In this document: piece by piece, positions 8,637-17,006 of the stretch
Position numbering within the stretch: the first letter of the stretch is position 1
How the letters are laid out: the number at the start of each line of letters is the position of its first letter
NCBI RefSeq assembly: GCF_022370635.2
Contig: NZ_CP092362.2
Coordinates: 3,348,001-3,412,000 of the forward strand
From: Mycolicibacterium crocinum
GTDB lineage: Bacteria > Actinomycetota > Actinomycetes > Mycobacteriales > Mycobacteriaceae
DNA length: 64,000 nt
Direction: 5' to 3'
The notes under the pieces: generated by a model
What the model saw: only the letters and a program-made list of their open reading frames with translations
Told to the model about the DNA's origin: nothing
The model's database searches: none
Position numbers and translations under genes: made by a program

Positions 8637-9977
8637 TCACCGGGCACCCCCGACCGCAAAGGTGACCACCGCTGCCCAGTACAACGGGCTGGCGGTGGTG
8701 TCACCGTTGCGCCACCGCCGCATCTGCTCACGCTGCCAGCGATTCAGACTCAGCACCGCGTCGTCGGCCTCGTGGGCGTCGTCGACGGCCATGACGACTT
8801 CGGCCATCGGGTCCTCGGTGCGCCCGGTGAACCGGCGGTACCCCGCCGTGGTGGGCAGCGACCACAGCGTTGCGGTCACCAACTCGCTCCCACAGAGAAC
8901 CATCGCCGCGACCAGACCGGTCGCCTCGTCGAACTGATAGTCCCCGCCGGAGCCACACGCGAGCAGGGCCACCCGTGGGGGCACCGGCAGCTGGGCGGCC
9001 ATCAGATCGGACGCCAACAGCGGGCGGTGGTCGCCCACCGGCTCGGCGGCACCGTCGGCCGCGGACGTGCACGCCAGGTGTAGTGCGGCGCGGTCGGCAT
9101 AGCCGTGCGCGCGGTCGGCCGCGCTGGCGTGCCCGACGTAGAGCATGCGGCTCGGGGCGCGATCGAGCTGCGCGGCCAGCCAGCTGCGGTCGGCATCGCT
9201 GCGGCGGAACAGCTCCACCGGCGCGTCGACCTCGGGCAGCACCGGACGGTGCGCGAGGAGCTCGGCGAAGTGGCGGGACAGCGTGCTCTCACTCGACGGC
9301 CGGCCCAGGACCGAGCCCAGGGCCGAATCCGGCCGCTGACCCGGCACCCGCGGATCGACCACGAGAAGCGCTGGTGCACTTCGTCGTTCACGCCACCGTG
9401 CCGGTGTGCGCGGGGCATGCACAATATTGGGCGGCACTGCCATCACCACATCGACCATCTCCATCAGCCGGAAACCTTCGGTGACGGTGTCGATGTCGGC
9501 GAGCTGCCACGGAATGCGAGCCGCGGTGGTGCCTTTGAAGGTCACCGCCTCCTTGCGGGCGGCGACGAGTTCCTCGGGAGTGGGGCCGGTCAACGGGACC
9601 GCCAGCGCCCCCCACGGGATGCGCGCCAGGCGGGCGCTGGGCGAGACGAACAGCACCGGTCGCGGATCGGCGACGCACTCGGTGAGCAACTGCCACGCCG
9701 GCGCGGCGATCAGCAGCACACCCAGGATGTAGGCCAGCGTGAGTTCACCCTGCGTGGTGGCGAACGGGCCTCGGGTCAGCGCCCGGTCCAGGGCGTCGGT
9801 CAGGCTCTCGTCACCGTCGGGGTCGGGCAGGGCACCTTTGAGTTCCTCGAGGGCGGCCAGCACGATCGGCTCGTGCACCACCCATGTCACCGTGCGTTCG
9901 GGTTGGCCGACGATGCGAAGGCTGGCGTACGTCGCCACGCCGACGTCGGCGAACCGCAACACCAGGGTGTCGGTCAT
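8637..9977 (-). CDS. CHAT-domain (caspase-like) protease
   Basis: 446-aa protein whose C-terminal half matches a CHAT peptidase (caspase/separase clan CD). The catalytic His is H283 in LYVGHASA, the catalytic Cys is C341 in VALLACGSGG, and AATLWSLP-like LVTATLWSLPTTAG follows in the right place. The N-terminal half (1-190) is a CHAT-associated helical region containing VLFVSPSARLARIPWGAL, typical of these proteins. The dyad looks intact. The ATG at 9977 overlaps the stop of the TPR-like gene (ATGA), so protease and TPR-like protein are translationally coupled. The target is unknown; related CHAT/TPR pairs act in regulated proteolysis and cell-suicide systems. Confidence 0.85.
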   Translation of the reverse strand: MTDTLVLRFADVGVATYASLRIVGQPERTVTWVVHEPIVLAALEELKGALPDPDGDESLTDALDRALTRGPFATTQGELTLAYILGVLLIAAPAWQLLTECVADPRPVLFVSPSARLARIPWGALAVPLTGPTPEELVAARKEAVTFKGTTAARIPWQLADIDTVTEGFRLMEMVDVVMAVPPNIVHAPRTPARWRERRSAPALLVVDPRVPGQRPDSALGSVLGRPSSESTLSRHFAELLAHRPVLPEVDAPVELFRRSDADRSWLAAQLDRAPSRMLYVGHASAADRAHGYADRAALHLACTSAADGAAEPVGDHRPLLASDLMAAQLPVPPRVALLACGSGGDYQFDEATGLVAAMVLCGSELVTATLWSLPTTAGYRRFTGRTEDPMAEVVMAVDDAHEADDAVLSLNRWQREQMRRWRNGDTTASPLYWAAVVTFAVGGAR

Positions 9978-11656
9978 GGCCACGTCGACCAGACGGGAGC
10001 GGCGGAAGTGACGGCCTGGCCGTAGCGGTTCTGCGCCAGGAGCCGGTAGCGCGACAGGATCGGCGAACCGTCGGGGTCCATCTGCAGCGGCGGAAGCGCG
10101 CCCAGCGTCGTCTGGGTCAGCGCGTCGACGGAGTATCCGCCCGCGGCAAGCGCCTCCTCGTCGAGGGTTTCGACGGGCACCGTCGACGTTGCCGGGGCGT
10201 CCCAGCCACCGGCTTCACCGCGCGGCTCGTTGGCGAATGTACCTCGTGCACAATGATATTCGATGAGCTCGCTGAGCAGGGCGTCGTTCTCCCACTCCCA
10301 GGCCACCGAGAACGCGCCGGCCAGCATGCGGGCCGAAACCTGTGAGGCCCATCGCCAGCGCGCGTCGGCGTCGGTCATGGCATAGCGCACCGAGTCGACG
10401 GCCAGGGCAGCGGGGATCTTGAGTTCGGCCGCCTTTTCCAGCTTCGCCAGCGCACGGAGGTGGCGCTCGCTTCCGGTGTCGAAACGCGTGACTCCCTGCG
10501 AGGCGACCTGGCGTTCCTTGTGAGCCTGCCAGCTGTCCGACGGATCGCCGATACCGTCGAAGTTCAGGTCGGCCAACGCGTCAGCCCGCCAGATCGAGCC
10601 GAGATGGTCGTCGAGCCGGGCGTACTGCAACCAACTCGACCTGGGCCAGCTGTCGAGGAACCTGCGCGCCTCCGCCACCTGTTCGACCGCATCGGCGAAT
10701 CGGCCGCGGAACACCGAAATCCAGCTGCGCTGCAACAGGATGCGGTGAACGAAGAGCGGGCGTCCGAGTTCTCGCCACTGCGTCTCGGCATGCCCCCAGG
10801 ATTCGTCGGCCTCCTTCAGCCAGCCGAATCCCAACCGTGTCAGCCCGAAGTACAGCCAGCAGCGGGCGACGTCGTGGGCTCGGGAGTGCTCGGCGATCAC
10901 CGGGTAGGCGGACCCGACCAGCCGCTCGGTCGATTCGTGGTCACCGCGCATCCACATGGCCGCGGCGGTCTCGAGTTCGGCTCTGGCCCAATACAATGCC
11001 CACTCCCGACGCTGGGCCCGGGCACCAGCACGGCGCAGCCACTGCTCCCCTTCGTCCAGTCGGCCGGTCTCCACACAGAACCGGCCATAGGCCAGACCGG
11101 CCGCGACGAGCAACTGGTCGGCTTCGTCGGTTCCGCCGGCCAGACCGTCGACGACCGGAATGATGTTCTGCCACAGCTCGGCTGCCGGGACATGGAGGTC
11201 GTCGTCGCACAAGGCCGTCGCACACAGCACGCCGGCCAGGGTCTCCAGGTGGCGCTGTTCGGGTTCCAGGTCGGCGAACCGCGCGGCGGCGTCGTCATCA
11301 CGCAGGCCCGCGAGTTCGCGTGCGGCTTCTTCGTGCTCGCCGCCCGCCGCGGCCAAGCCGGTGCGCAGGAAGCGAGCCCGCAGGGTGTAGCGGGCGAGCA
11401 TGTGCTCGTTCTCCGGTCCTGACCCGGAGAACTTGGCTAGGCAGTCGCTGATCCGGTGCAGGCATTCGCGGGTGCCGTCGTAAGCCGTTCGAGTGAGGTA
11501 GATTTCGCCGAGCTGAGCGAAGACTTCGAGTGCCAGGTCGTCGCGGTCCTCGCGTTCGATGTCCGGCATCAACGACAGCAGGAGGTCTTTGGCCTTCTCC
11601 TCCTGGGCCGCGAGGGCGAGCTGGCGAGCCCGTTGTAGCTCACCGGTAATGGACAC
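9974..11656 (-). CDS. TPR-like helical repeat protein, CHAT partner
   Basis: 560-aa all-helical protein with repeated TPR-like helix pairs throughout. Examples are ALAAQEEKAKDLLLSLMP, LALEVFAQLGEIYLTRTAYDGTREC, LLVAAGLAYGRFCVETGRLDEGEQWL and VHRILLQRSWISVFRGRFADAVEQV. Such solenoids bind proteins and often sense or present partners for CHAT proteases. The GTG at 11656 is chosen because the upstream extension is Arg-rich and unlike coding sequence. It is the first gene of the operon; the protease gene starts inside its stop codon. It is cytosolic, as no signal or membrane helix is seen. Confidence 0.8.
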   Translation of the reverse strand: MSITGELQRARQLALAAQEEKAKDLLLSLMPDIEREDRDDLALEVFAQLGEIYLTRTAYDGTRECLHRISDCLAKFSGSGPENEHMLARYTLRARFLRTGLAAAGGEHEEAARELAGLRDDDAAARFADLEPEQRHLETLAGVLCATALCDDDLHVPAAELWQNIIPVVDGLAGGTDEADQLLVAAGLAYGRFCVETGRLDEGEQWLRRAGARAQRREWALYWARAELETAAAMWMRGDHESTERLVGSAYPVIAEHSRAHDVARCWLYFGLTRLGFGWLKEADESWGHAETQWRELGRPLFVHRILLQRSWISVFRGRFADAVEQVAEARRFLDSWPRSSWLQYARLDDHLGSIWRADALADLNFDGIGDPSDSWQAHKERQVASQGVTRFDTGSERHLRALAKLEKAAELKIPAALAVDSVRYAMTDADARWRWASQVSARMLAGAFSVAWEWENDALLSELIEYHCARGTFANEPRGEAGGWDAPATSTVPVETLDEEALAAGGYSVDALTQTTLGALPPLQMDPDGSPILSRYRLLAQNRYGQAVTSAAPVWSTWP

Positions 11657-11756
11657 GGCTGCATCATAAATCGGGCGCAACCGCCGATGATGGTAACGGC
11701 GAGACGGCGGACGTGCTCGGCACGTCCGCCGCCCCCCGCCCGGGCTGTTGATCACG

Positions 11757-12254
11757 TCACTTGCAGGTGACGGAGATTTCGAACTTCTTGGTGATCATGC
11801 CGGCCATCGGGTTCTTCATGTCGGCGCCGGCGGCCTCACCCGTGATGGTGTAGGTGGTGCCGTCGACCTTGACGTCGGCGGAGCCGGTCTTGACGCCCAT
11901 GTTGTCGCTCACCGCGAGTGCGTTGCCGTCGACGACCATTCCGAGGGACTGCACGGTCGGCGGCTGGCCGTCCTTCATGACCACGCCGAGACCCTGCTGA
12001 CCACCCACCGCGCCACTGGCGATGTTGATCGTGCCGCCCTGCTTGACGCATGTGACGGAGTTCAGATCCAAGCCCTGCAGGTCGTTGCCCTCGACCTTGA
12101 CCGACGTCTTGCCGCCGGAGGCCACCGAAACGCTGGTGGGCGCGGCGCCCGTTGCCGAGCTCGAGCTCTTGCTGCTGCTGTTGTTGTCGGAGCAGCCAAC
12201 CAGCATCACGCTGCAGCCGATCACGCCGACACCGACCGCGAGAATTCGCTTCAC
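11757..12254 (-). CDS. lpqH: LpqH (19 kDa antigen) family lipoprotein
   Basis: 165-aa secreted lipoprotein. The signal peptide ends in the lipobox LVGC with the acylated Cys at residue 21, followed by a Ser/Asn/Thr-rich linker typical of the 19 kDa antigen. The mature part has TSVKVEGNDLQGLDLNSVTCVKQGG and ends FEISVTCK; its two later cysteines match the family disulfide. GTG start at 12254 with agggaa upstream. Family members are surface TLR2 agonists and may act as adhesins. Divergent from the DUF559-like gene. Confidence 0.88.
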   Translation of the reverse strand: MKRILAVGVGVIGCSVMLVGCSDNNSSSKSSSSATGAAPTSVSVASGGKTSVKVEGNDLQGLDLNSVTCVKQGGTINIASGAVGGQQGLGVVMKDGQPPTVQSLGMVVDGNALAVSDNMGVKTGSADVKVDGTTYTITGEAAGADMKNPMAGMITKKFEISVTCK

Positions 12255-12396
12255 CTGTGTTCCCTTCGCTCGTGCAGCGCCTCGGTGGCGCCGTCACGAG
12301 AGAAGTACAGATTCCGGTCGCGGCTACCGATCCCAAACTTCTCGCACCGAGACGCCGCCGCTCCGAGTTGTCGGTGAGATGCGCAAGCATCCAGGC

Positions 12397-13254
12397 ATGG
12401 ATCGCGTGTTCATCGGGAGTGAAGCGATAGCTGCCGGACAGTTGACCGAGCACGAGTTGCGCCGGTGGTACCGGCCGATCTTTCGCGACGTGTACGCGGC
12501 GAGGTCGATTGACCCGTCACTGCGGGATCGCACCCAGGCCGCGTGGCTGTGGTCGAAGCGGCAAGGAGTTGTCGCCGGGGCCGCTGCTGCGGCCATGCAC
12601 GGATGCCGATGGGTCGACGCCGATGAGCCGATCGAACTGATCGCCAAGAGCGCCCGAAGTCACGAAGGTCTCATAGTCAGGAATGAGACGCTCGCCGCCG
12701 ACGAGGTCACCACCGTGGCCGGCCTTCGCGTGACCACGCCGGTGCGCACCGCGTTCGATCTAGGGCGCCATCTCGACCCCGAGAAGGCCATCATTCGGCT
12801 CGACGCGCTCAAGTGGGCAACCTTCTACTCAGTCGATGACGTGACGCGGCTGGCCCGGCGATATCGGGGCGCCCGTGGAACGCGGCAGCTGAGCTCTCTC
12901 CTCCCATTCGTCGACGGCGGGGCTGCCTCGCCCAAAGAGACGTGGTTACGAATGCTGTTGATCGAGGCAGGTTTTCCGCCGCCGACGACGCAGATTCCGG
13001 TGATGGACGGATGGCGGATGCTGGGCGTCCTCGATATGGGCTGGGAGGACGTCAAAATCGCCGTCAAGTACGACGGCGACCACCACCGGACGAACCGAGC
13101 CCAGTACGTCAAGGATCAACGCCGGATACGACGGCTCGAACAGTTGGGTTGGATCGTCATTCGGGTCATCGCCGAGGACCGTCGTGAAGACATCATCGAG
13201 CGGGTGCGCGCGGCGATCCGACACCGGACCTCGCCGAGATCGACGGTGGCGTGA
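12397..13254 (+). CDS. DUF559-like (Vsr/restriction-endonuclease fold) protein
   Basis: 285-aa protein of a family common in mycobacteria. The N-terminus (FIGSEAIAAGQLTEHELRRWYRPIFRDVYA) resembles the AbiEi-type antitoxin-like winged-helix region. The C-terminus has VKIAVKYDGDHHRTN, then KDQRRIRRLEQLGWIVIRV, the DUF559/Vsr-type endonuclease-like motif with a plausible D...EXK-like core. Nuclease activity is unproven in this family. The ATG at 12397 is preferred to 12379 because family homology starts there. No cognate toxin is seen next to it. Confidence 0.7.
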   Translation: MDRVFIGSEAIAAGQLTEHELRRWYRPIFRDVYAARSIDPSLRDRTQAAWLWSKRQGVVAGAAAAAMHGCRWVDADEPIELIAKSARSHEGLIVRNETLAADEVTTVAGLRVTTPVRTAFDLGRHLDPEKAIIRLDALKWATFYSVDDVTRLARRYRGARGTRQLSSLLPFVDGGAASPKETWLRMLLIEAGFPPPTTQIPVMDGWRMLGVLDMGWEDVKIAVKYDGDHHRTNRAQYVKDQRRIRRLEQLGWIVIRVIAEDRREDIIERVRAAIRHRTSPRSTVA

Positions 13255-13268
13255 GGTCTACTCGCACT

Positions 13269-13308
13269 TTCCCTCGCCAGCGTCGATTTCGGCGCATAGC
13301 GAAGGGAA
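13269..13308. terminator. Possible bidirectional hairpin between convergent genes
   Basis: TTCCCTCGC (13269-13277) pairs with GCGAAGGGAA (13299-13308) with one bulged base and a 21-nt loop. There is no U-tract. It sits in the only free space between the convergent DUF559-like and amidohydrolase genes. Weak support. Confidence 0.3.
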
Positions 13309-13309
13309 C

Positions 13310-14572
13310 TCAGGCCTTGGTCAGCTGCTTTTCGGCGTAGCGGGCGGCCCACTCCTTACGCGAGCGGATCGAGGTGTCGACGTCGGCGCCCTTGGCGCGC
13401 AGCCCCTTGACCGTCGCGTCCTCACGGGTGGTGCGGGTGAAGGGATCCCAGCCGAAGAACCGGCAGGAGTTCTCCCAGGTGATCTTGTTGATGTCGGAAT
13501 CCGACGCGCCTGCGGCATTCAACTCCGCGAGTACCTGCTCGGGGGCGTCCGGCCAGAAGCAGTCCGAGTGCGGGTAGTCGCACTCCCAGGCGATGATGTC
13601 GATGCCGATCTCGTGCCGCAGCTTCAGCGATGTCTTGTCGGTGACGTAGCAGGCCAGCGAATGCTCCCGGAACACGTCACTGGGCATCTTGTCCCCGAAG
13701 TCGCGGCGCAGCCACTTCTGGTTGGTGTAGTGCCGGTCGCTGCGATCGAGGTAGAACGGGATCCATCCGATGCCGCCCTCGGAGAACGCGAACTTCAGGT
13801 CCGGGTAGTTGCGCATCGCGGGGCCCCACAACAGGTCCTGAGCGCACATCGCCGAGACCTGGGTGGCCAGGATGATCAGGTTGTCGATCGGTGCGTTGGG
13901 GGCCATGCTGATCGCGCCGAAGCCGGTGCCGATGTGCAGACACATCACCACGTTCTCTTCCGACAGCGTGCGGAACACCGGGCCCCAGTAGTCCTCGTCG
14001 TGGTAGCTCGGCAGGCCTTCGAGGTGCGGCAGTTCCGGCATCGTGACCGCCCGGCAGCCCTTGGCGGCGACCCGGCGGATCTCGTTGCACATGCCCTCGG
14101 GCGTCCACGTCGGGAGGATCGCGATCGGGATGAACCGGTCCGGGTAGGAACCGGCCCATTCATCGATGTGCCAGTCGTTGTAGGCCGACACCATGACGAG
14201 CGTGACGTCCTCACGCGTCATGTTCAGGTGGCGCGCGGAGAAGCCGGTGAACGTGGGGAAGCACATCGAGGCGAGGATGCCGTTGCGGTTCATGTCGCGC
14301 ACCCGTTCGTGGACGTCGTAGACGCCCGGGCGCATCTCGGCGAAGCCGGCCGGATCGCGGCCCCACTCCTCGGCGGGCCACGACACCACGGCATTGAGCC
14401 CGCTGACGCCCTGCGGCCGGCCCTGGTACATCCACTGATCGACGCCCTTGTCGTCGGTGACGACGATCGGGGCCTCGGACTTGTACTTGGCCGGGACGTG
14501 GTTGAGGAACATGTCGGGGGGTTCCACGACATGGTCATCGATGCTCACCAGGATCAGGTCGTCGACGTTCAT
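13310..14572 (-). CDS. Amidohydrolase family 2 (metal-dependent hydrolase/decarboxylase)
   Basis: 420-aa TIM-barrel amidohydrolase-2 protein. Seen are the N-terminal SIDDHVVEPPDMF (metal-binding D-x-H type motif), LHIGTGFGAI with a central His, FAFSEGGIGWIPFYLDR and the C-terminal WECDYPHSDCFWPD, which supplies the catalytic Asp. Members act as hydrolases or decarboxylases in aromatic and steroid breakdown; the substrate is unknown. The ATG at 14572 is 24 bp from the divergent AraC gene, which is the likely regulator. Confidence 0.85.
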   Translation of the reverse strand: MNVDDLILVSIDDHVVEPPDMFLNHVPAKYKSEAPIVVTDDKGVDQWMYQGRPQGVSGLNAVVSWPAEEWGRDPAGFAEMRPGVYDVHERVRDMNRNGILASMCFPTFTGFSARHLNMTREDVTLVMVSAYNDWHIDEWAGSYPDRFIPIAILPTWTPEGMCNEIRRVAAKGCRAVTMPELPHLEGLPSYHDEDYWGPVFRTLSEENVVMCLHIGTGFGAISMAPNAPIDNLIILATQVSAMCAQDLLWGPAMRNYPDLKFAFSEGGIGWIPFYLDRSDRHYTNQKWLRRDFGDKMPSDVFREHSLACYVTDKTSLKLRHEIGIDIIAWECDYPHSDCFWPDAPEQVLAELNAAGASDSDINKITWENSCRFFGWDPFTRTTREDATVKGLRAKGADVDTSIRSRKEWAARYAEKQLTKA

Positions 14573-14596
14573 GCCACAGTTGTACCCTCGATAATC

Positions 14597-15439
14597 GTGA
14601 CCGTCTCCGCACATTCGGCCAGAGACTTGTCTCGACCGGCCAACATCGGCCAGGTGGAACTGCGCCGCGGTGGCCGGGTCCTGGCCGGCAGCTATCTGTA
14701 CGAGGGTGAGCTGCTCGTCACCGGCTGGCATTTCCACGACGTGCACCAGATCGAATACGCGATCGGCGGCGTGGTCGAGGTCGAGACGGCCTCGGCGCAC
14801 CATCTGCTGCCGCCTCAGCAGGCGGCGTGGATTCCGGCCGGCCTCGAACATCAGGCCACCATGAATCCCTCCGTCAAGACGCTGGCGGTGATGTTCGACC
14901 CGGAACTCATCCCGACCGCCGGTGACCGTGCCCGCATCCTGGCCGTCTCCCCGCTGATCCGGGAGATGATGCTCTACGCGCTGCGGTGGCCGATCTACCG
15001 GAGCCCAGGTGTCGCCGACGACGAGGCCGCTGACTCATTCTTCCGCACGCTGGCCAACCTGGTGGCCGAGGCGCTGGATCACGAAGCGCCGCTGAGCCTT
15101 CCGAGCTCCCACGATCCCCTGGTCGCCGCCGCGATGGCCTATACCAAGGAGCACCTGCAGTCGGTAACGCTCGCCGAGGTGTGCCGGGCGGTCGCGGTCT
15201 CCGAACGGACTCTGCGCCGCCAATTCCAGAGCGAAGCGCAAATGCCTTGGCGCACTTATCTCTTGCACGCCCGGATGTTACGAGCGATGGCCCTGCTGGC
15301 GGCGCCCACCCAAAGCGTGCAGCAGGCCGCCAGCGCGGTGGGCTTCGACAGCGTGGGGTCGTTCACCCGGGCCTTCAGTCAGTTCTGCGGGGAAACCCCG
15401 TCGTCATACCGAAGGCGTGTCACCGGTACCGGTGTGTGA
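14597..15439 (+). CDS. AraC-family transcriptional regulator
   Basis: 280 aa. The N-terminal cupin-like sensor has WHFHDVHQIEYAIGGVVEVE and PPQQAAWIPAGLEHQ (about residues 45-85). The C-terminal AraC DNA-binding domain has two helix-turn-helices (TLAEVCRAVAVSERTLRRQF and VQQAASAVGFDSVGSFTRAF) and the closing GETPSSYRRR. The GTG at 14597 is chosen because homology begins just after it. Divergent from the amidohydrolase with only 24 bp between the starts, so it probably controls both from one overlapping promoter region. Confidence 0.88.
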   Translation: MTVSAHSARDLSRPANIGQVELRRGGRVLAGSYLYEGELLVTGWHFHDVHQIEYAIGGVVEVETASAHHLLPPQQAAWIPAGLEHQATMNPSVKTLAVMFDPELIPTAGDRARILAVSPLIREMMLYALRWPIYRSPGVADDEAADSFFRTLANLVAEALDHEAPLSLPSSHDPLVAAAMAYTKEHLQSVTLAEVCRAVAVSERTLRRQFQSEAQMPWRTYLLHARMLRAMALLAAPTQSVQQAASAVGFDSVGSFTRAFSQFCGETPSSYRRRVTGTGV

Positions 15440-15655
15440 GGTGAGCGCGCGCCGGTGATTGCGCTCGTGCCATCGCAGACGCAGCAACAGCAGGCCGCGG
15501 TGCGCCTCGAACCCCAGCGACAACGGGTGTCGCCAGGGGCCCGATCGTGTCCGCCGTGTTTGTGCCACACCACCACTGTGCCAGCCGGCCGGCTCTGGTT
15601 GCCGCGGCCCACGCGCAAATGTGCCGCTTGTCACCTGAAGTTCGTTGTCCGTCAA
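15404..15655 (-). CDS. Possible small coupled ORF (doubtful)
   Basis: 83-aa reading frame starting at a TTG that overlaps the TGA of the gene at 15652 (TTGA), a layout compatible with translational coupling. The product is Arg- and His-rich, matches no family I recognise and runs 36 bp into the 3' end of the AraC gene on the other strand. It may be chance in a GC-rich spacer. Otherwise the 15440-15651 spacer shows nothing I can name. Confidence 0.2.
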   Translation of the reverse strand: MTDNELQVTSGTFARGPRQPEPAGWHSGGVAQTRRTRSGPWRHPLSLGFEAHRGLLLLRLRWHERNHRRALTSHTGTGDTPSV

Positions 15656-16287
15656 GAATCCTCGTCCGTGCCGGTGATCGCTGCGACCAGTGGTTCGAGT
15701 TCGCCGCCGACGGCCTCGCGGACCTCCTGGCCGGCCCGCTTGACCGATTCGGTGACGTCGCCTCGGGCGGCCACCGCTGTGGCCCGCAGTTCGTCGATAT
15801 TGCGTGACAGCGCCGCACGTACATCGTCACCCTGGGTGACGGCGGTTGCCACCGCGAAAGCGCCGTCGATGGCCGAACCCGCCACCGTTCCCTGCGCGGA
15901 GGCCACCGAAGCGGCGACCTCACCGGCATATCCGAGGACAGCCACCGGCAATGTTGCCTGGTGCCCGACGTAGCTGACGACGGCGGCGCGCAGCCGGCCG
16001 CGGGCCTCGTCGACGACGTCGGCCACGCCGGTGCCGGTGCGCTCCCAGGCCGCCGCGATGGTGTCACCGTCTTGGATTGCACCGGCGAAGGTGGTGGGTG
16101 CGTGCGCGATGGCGGTGGTGAGAAGTGTTGTCGCATTGATCAATTGGCTGCTGAGCGCCTGGCCGGCGGCGATCTGGCGCTCGAGGACGTGGCGGATGAC
16201 GATGTTCGTCCGCGGTGTCGGTTCCCCGTCGACGATCAAGACGGCGTCGACTGGTTCGGACTCGGTCGTGGTCTCAGTCTCAGACAT
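15652..16287 (-). CDS. Hypothetical helical protein (apolipoprotein-like)
   Basis: 211 aa with an acidic Thr/Glu N-terminus (SETETTTESEPVD) and a long amphipathic, Ala-rich helical body, such as DVRAALSRNIDELRATAVAARGDVTESVKRAGQEVREAV. It resembles heparin-binding-hemagglutinin-like or apolipoprotein-type coiled proteins in composition only. No signal peptide. The ATG at 16287 lacks a strong ribosome site. No function assigned. Confidence 0.6.
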   Translation of the reverse strand: MSETETTTESEPVDAVLIVDGEPTPRTNIVIRHVLERQIAAGQALSSQLINATTLLTTAIAHAPTTFAGAIQDGDTIAAAWERTGTGVADVVDEARGRLRAAVVSYVGHQATLPVAVLGYAGEVAASVASAQGTVAGSAIDGAFAVATAVTQGDDVRAALSRNIDELRATAVAARGDVTESVKRAGQEVREAVGGELEPLVAAITGTDEDS

Positions 16288-16503
16288 GGTGTCAGTCAAC
16301 CCGTCCGGCCCGACCGGTCGATATCGGCGAAGTGACGGGCGGAACTCGGGCAGGCAAAAAGCCGGGGCCACCCGCACGCCGTCGGCTACCAGCAGGCCAC
16401 CAGCTGTCATCCAGTTAGTTGCCAGTAAGTGGCCTTATTGTCAGTTTCGCGTCCCGGCGCTTGTGACGCTGCCTTTGCCGGGATCTGCCGTGGAGGAACC
16501 GAA

Positions 16504-16953
16504 ATGACCAAGCTCTTCCGACTCGAATTGGTAGTCGTCACGCTCACTGCGGTGTCACTCACTCTCGGATCGGGTGTCGCGCTCGCTGACGCCTACGCCG
16601 GACAGTCGTATTCGGATGCATCCAAGGCGATCAGCGACGCTGGACAGAAGGCCGTCATTGCCACGTCCGTCGGGGACTCGCTGAGCCAGGGCGACTGCGT
16701 GGTCGCCCGCTCGCAGAAGGCCGACTGGATGAAGGGTGACAACTTCGCTCCCGTCACCGACACGGTGCTCCTCTACCTGAACTGCAATGCCAAACTTGCC
16801 ACGGCCGGCAAGTCCGGCAACTCACTCGGCAGCCCCGAGGGTCGCGCGGAGAAGGCAGCCGAGGACGAACAGGCCGCCAAGGATGCGGCCGCCGCGCAAG
16901 CCGCAGCCCAGCAGAACCAGTCCAGCGAGCTGCTGTCCCCCGGCGGTAACTGA
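16504..16953 (+). CDS. Small secreted protein with signal peptide
   Basis: 149 aa. A Sec signal peptide of about 28 residues ends near GVALADA. The mature domain is AGQSYSDASKAISDAGQKAVIATSVGDSLSQGDCVVARSQ, reminiscent of a PASTA-like unit, and contains two cysteines (GDCVV, YLNCN). The C-terminal tail is Ala/Gln/Glu-rich and probably disordered. A clear ribosome site (ggagg) stands before the ATG. A mycobacterial secreted protein of unknown role. Confidence 0.75.
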   Translation: MTKLFRLELVVVTLTAVSLTLGSGVALADAYAGQSYSDASKAISDAGQKAVIATSVGDSLSQGDCVVARSQKADWMKGDNFAPVTDTVLLYLNCNAKLATAGKSGNSLGSPEGRAEKAAEDEQAAKDAAAAQAAAQQNQSSELLSPGGN

Positions 16954-17006
16954 CGAATCGCGCGCCGGGTTGCCGGCGCGACCGTGGGCGGCAAGGATCC
17001 GTGGCA

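Noticed and set aside
5459..11656. Type III-E CRISPR (Craspase) system
   Set aside because: A CHAT/TPR pair is present, but there is no Cas7-11-like effector, no CRISPR array and no Csx30/CASP-sigma genes in the window.
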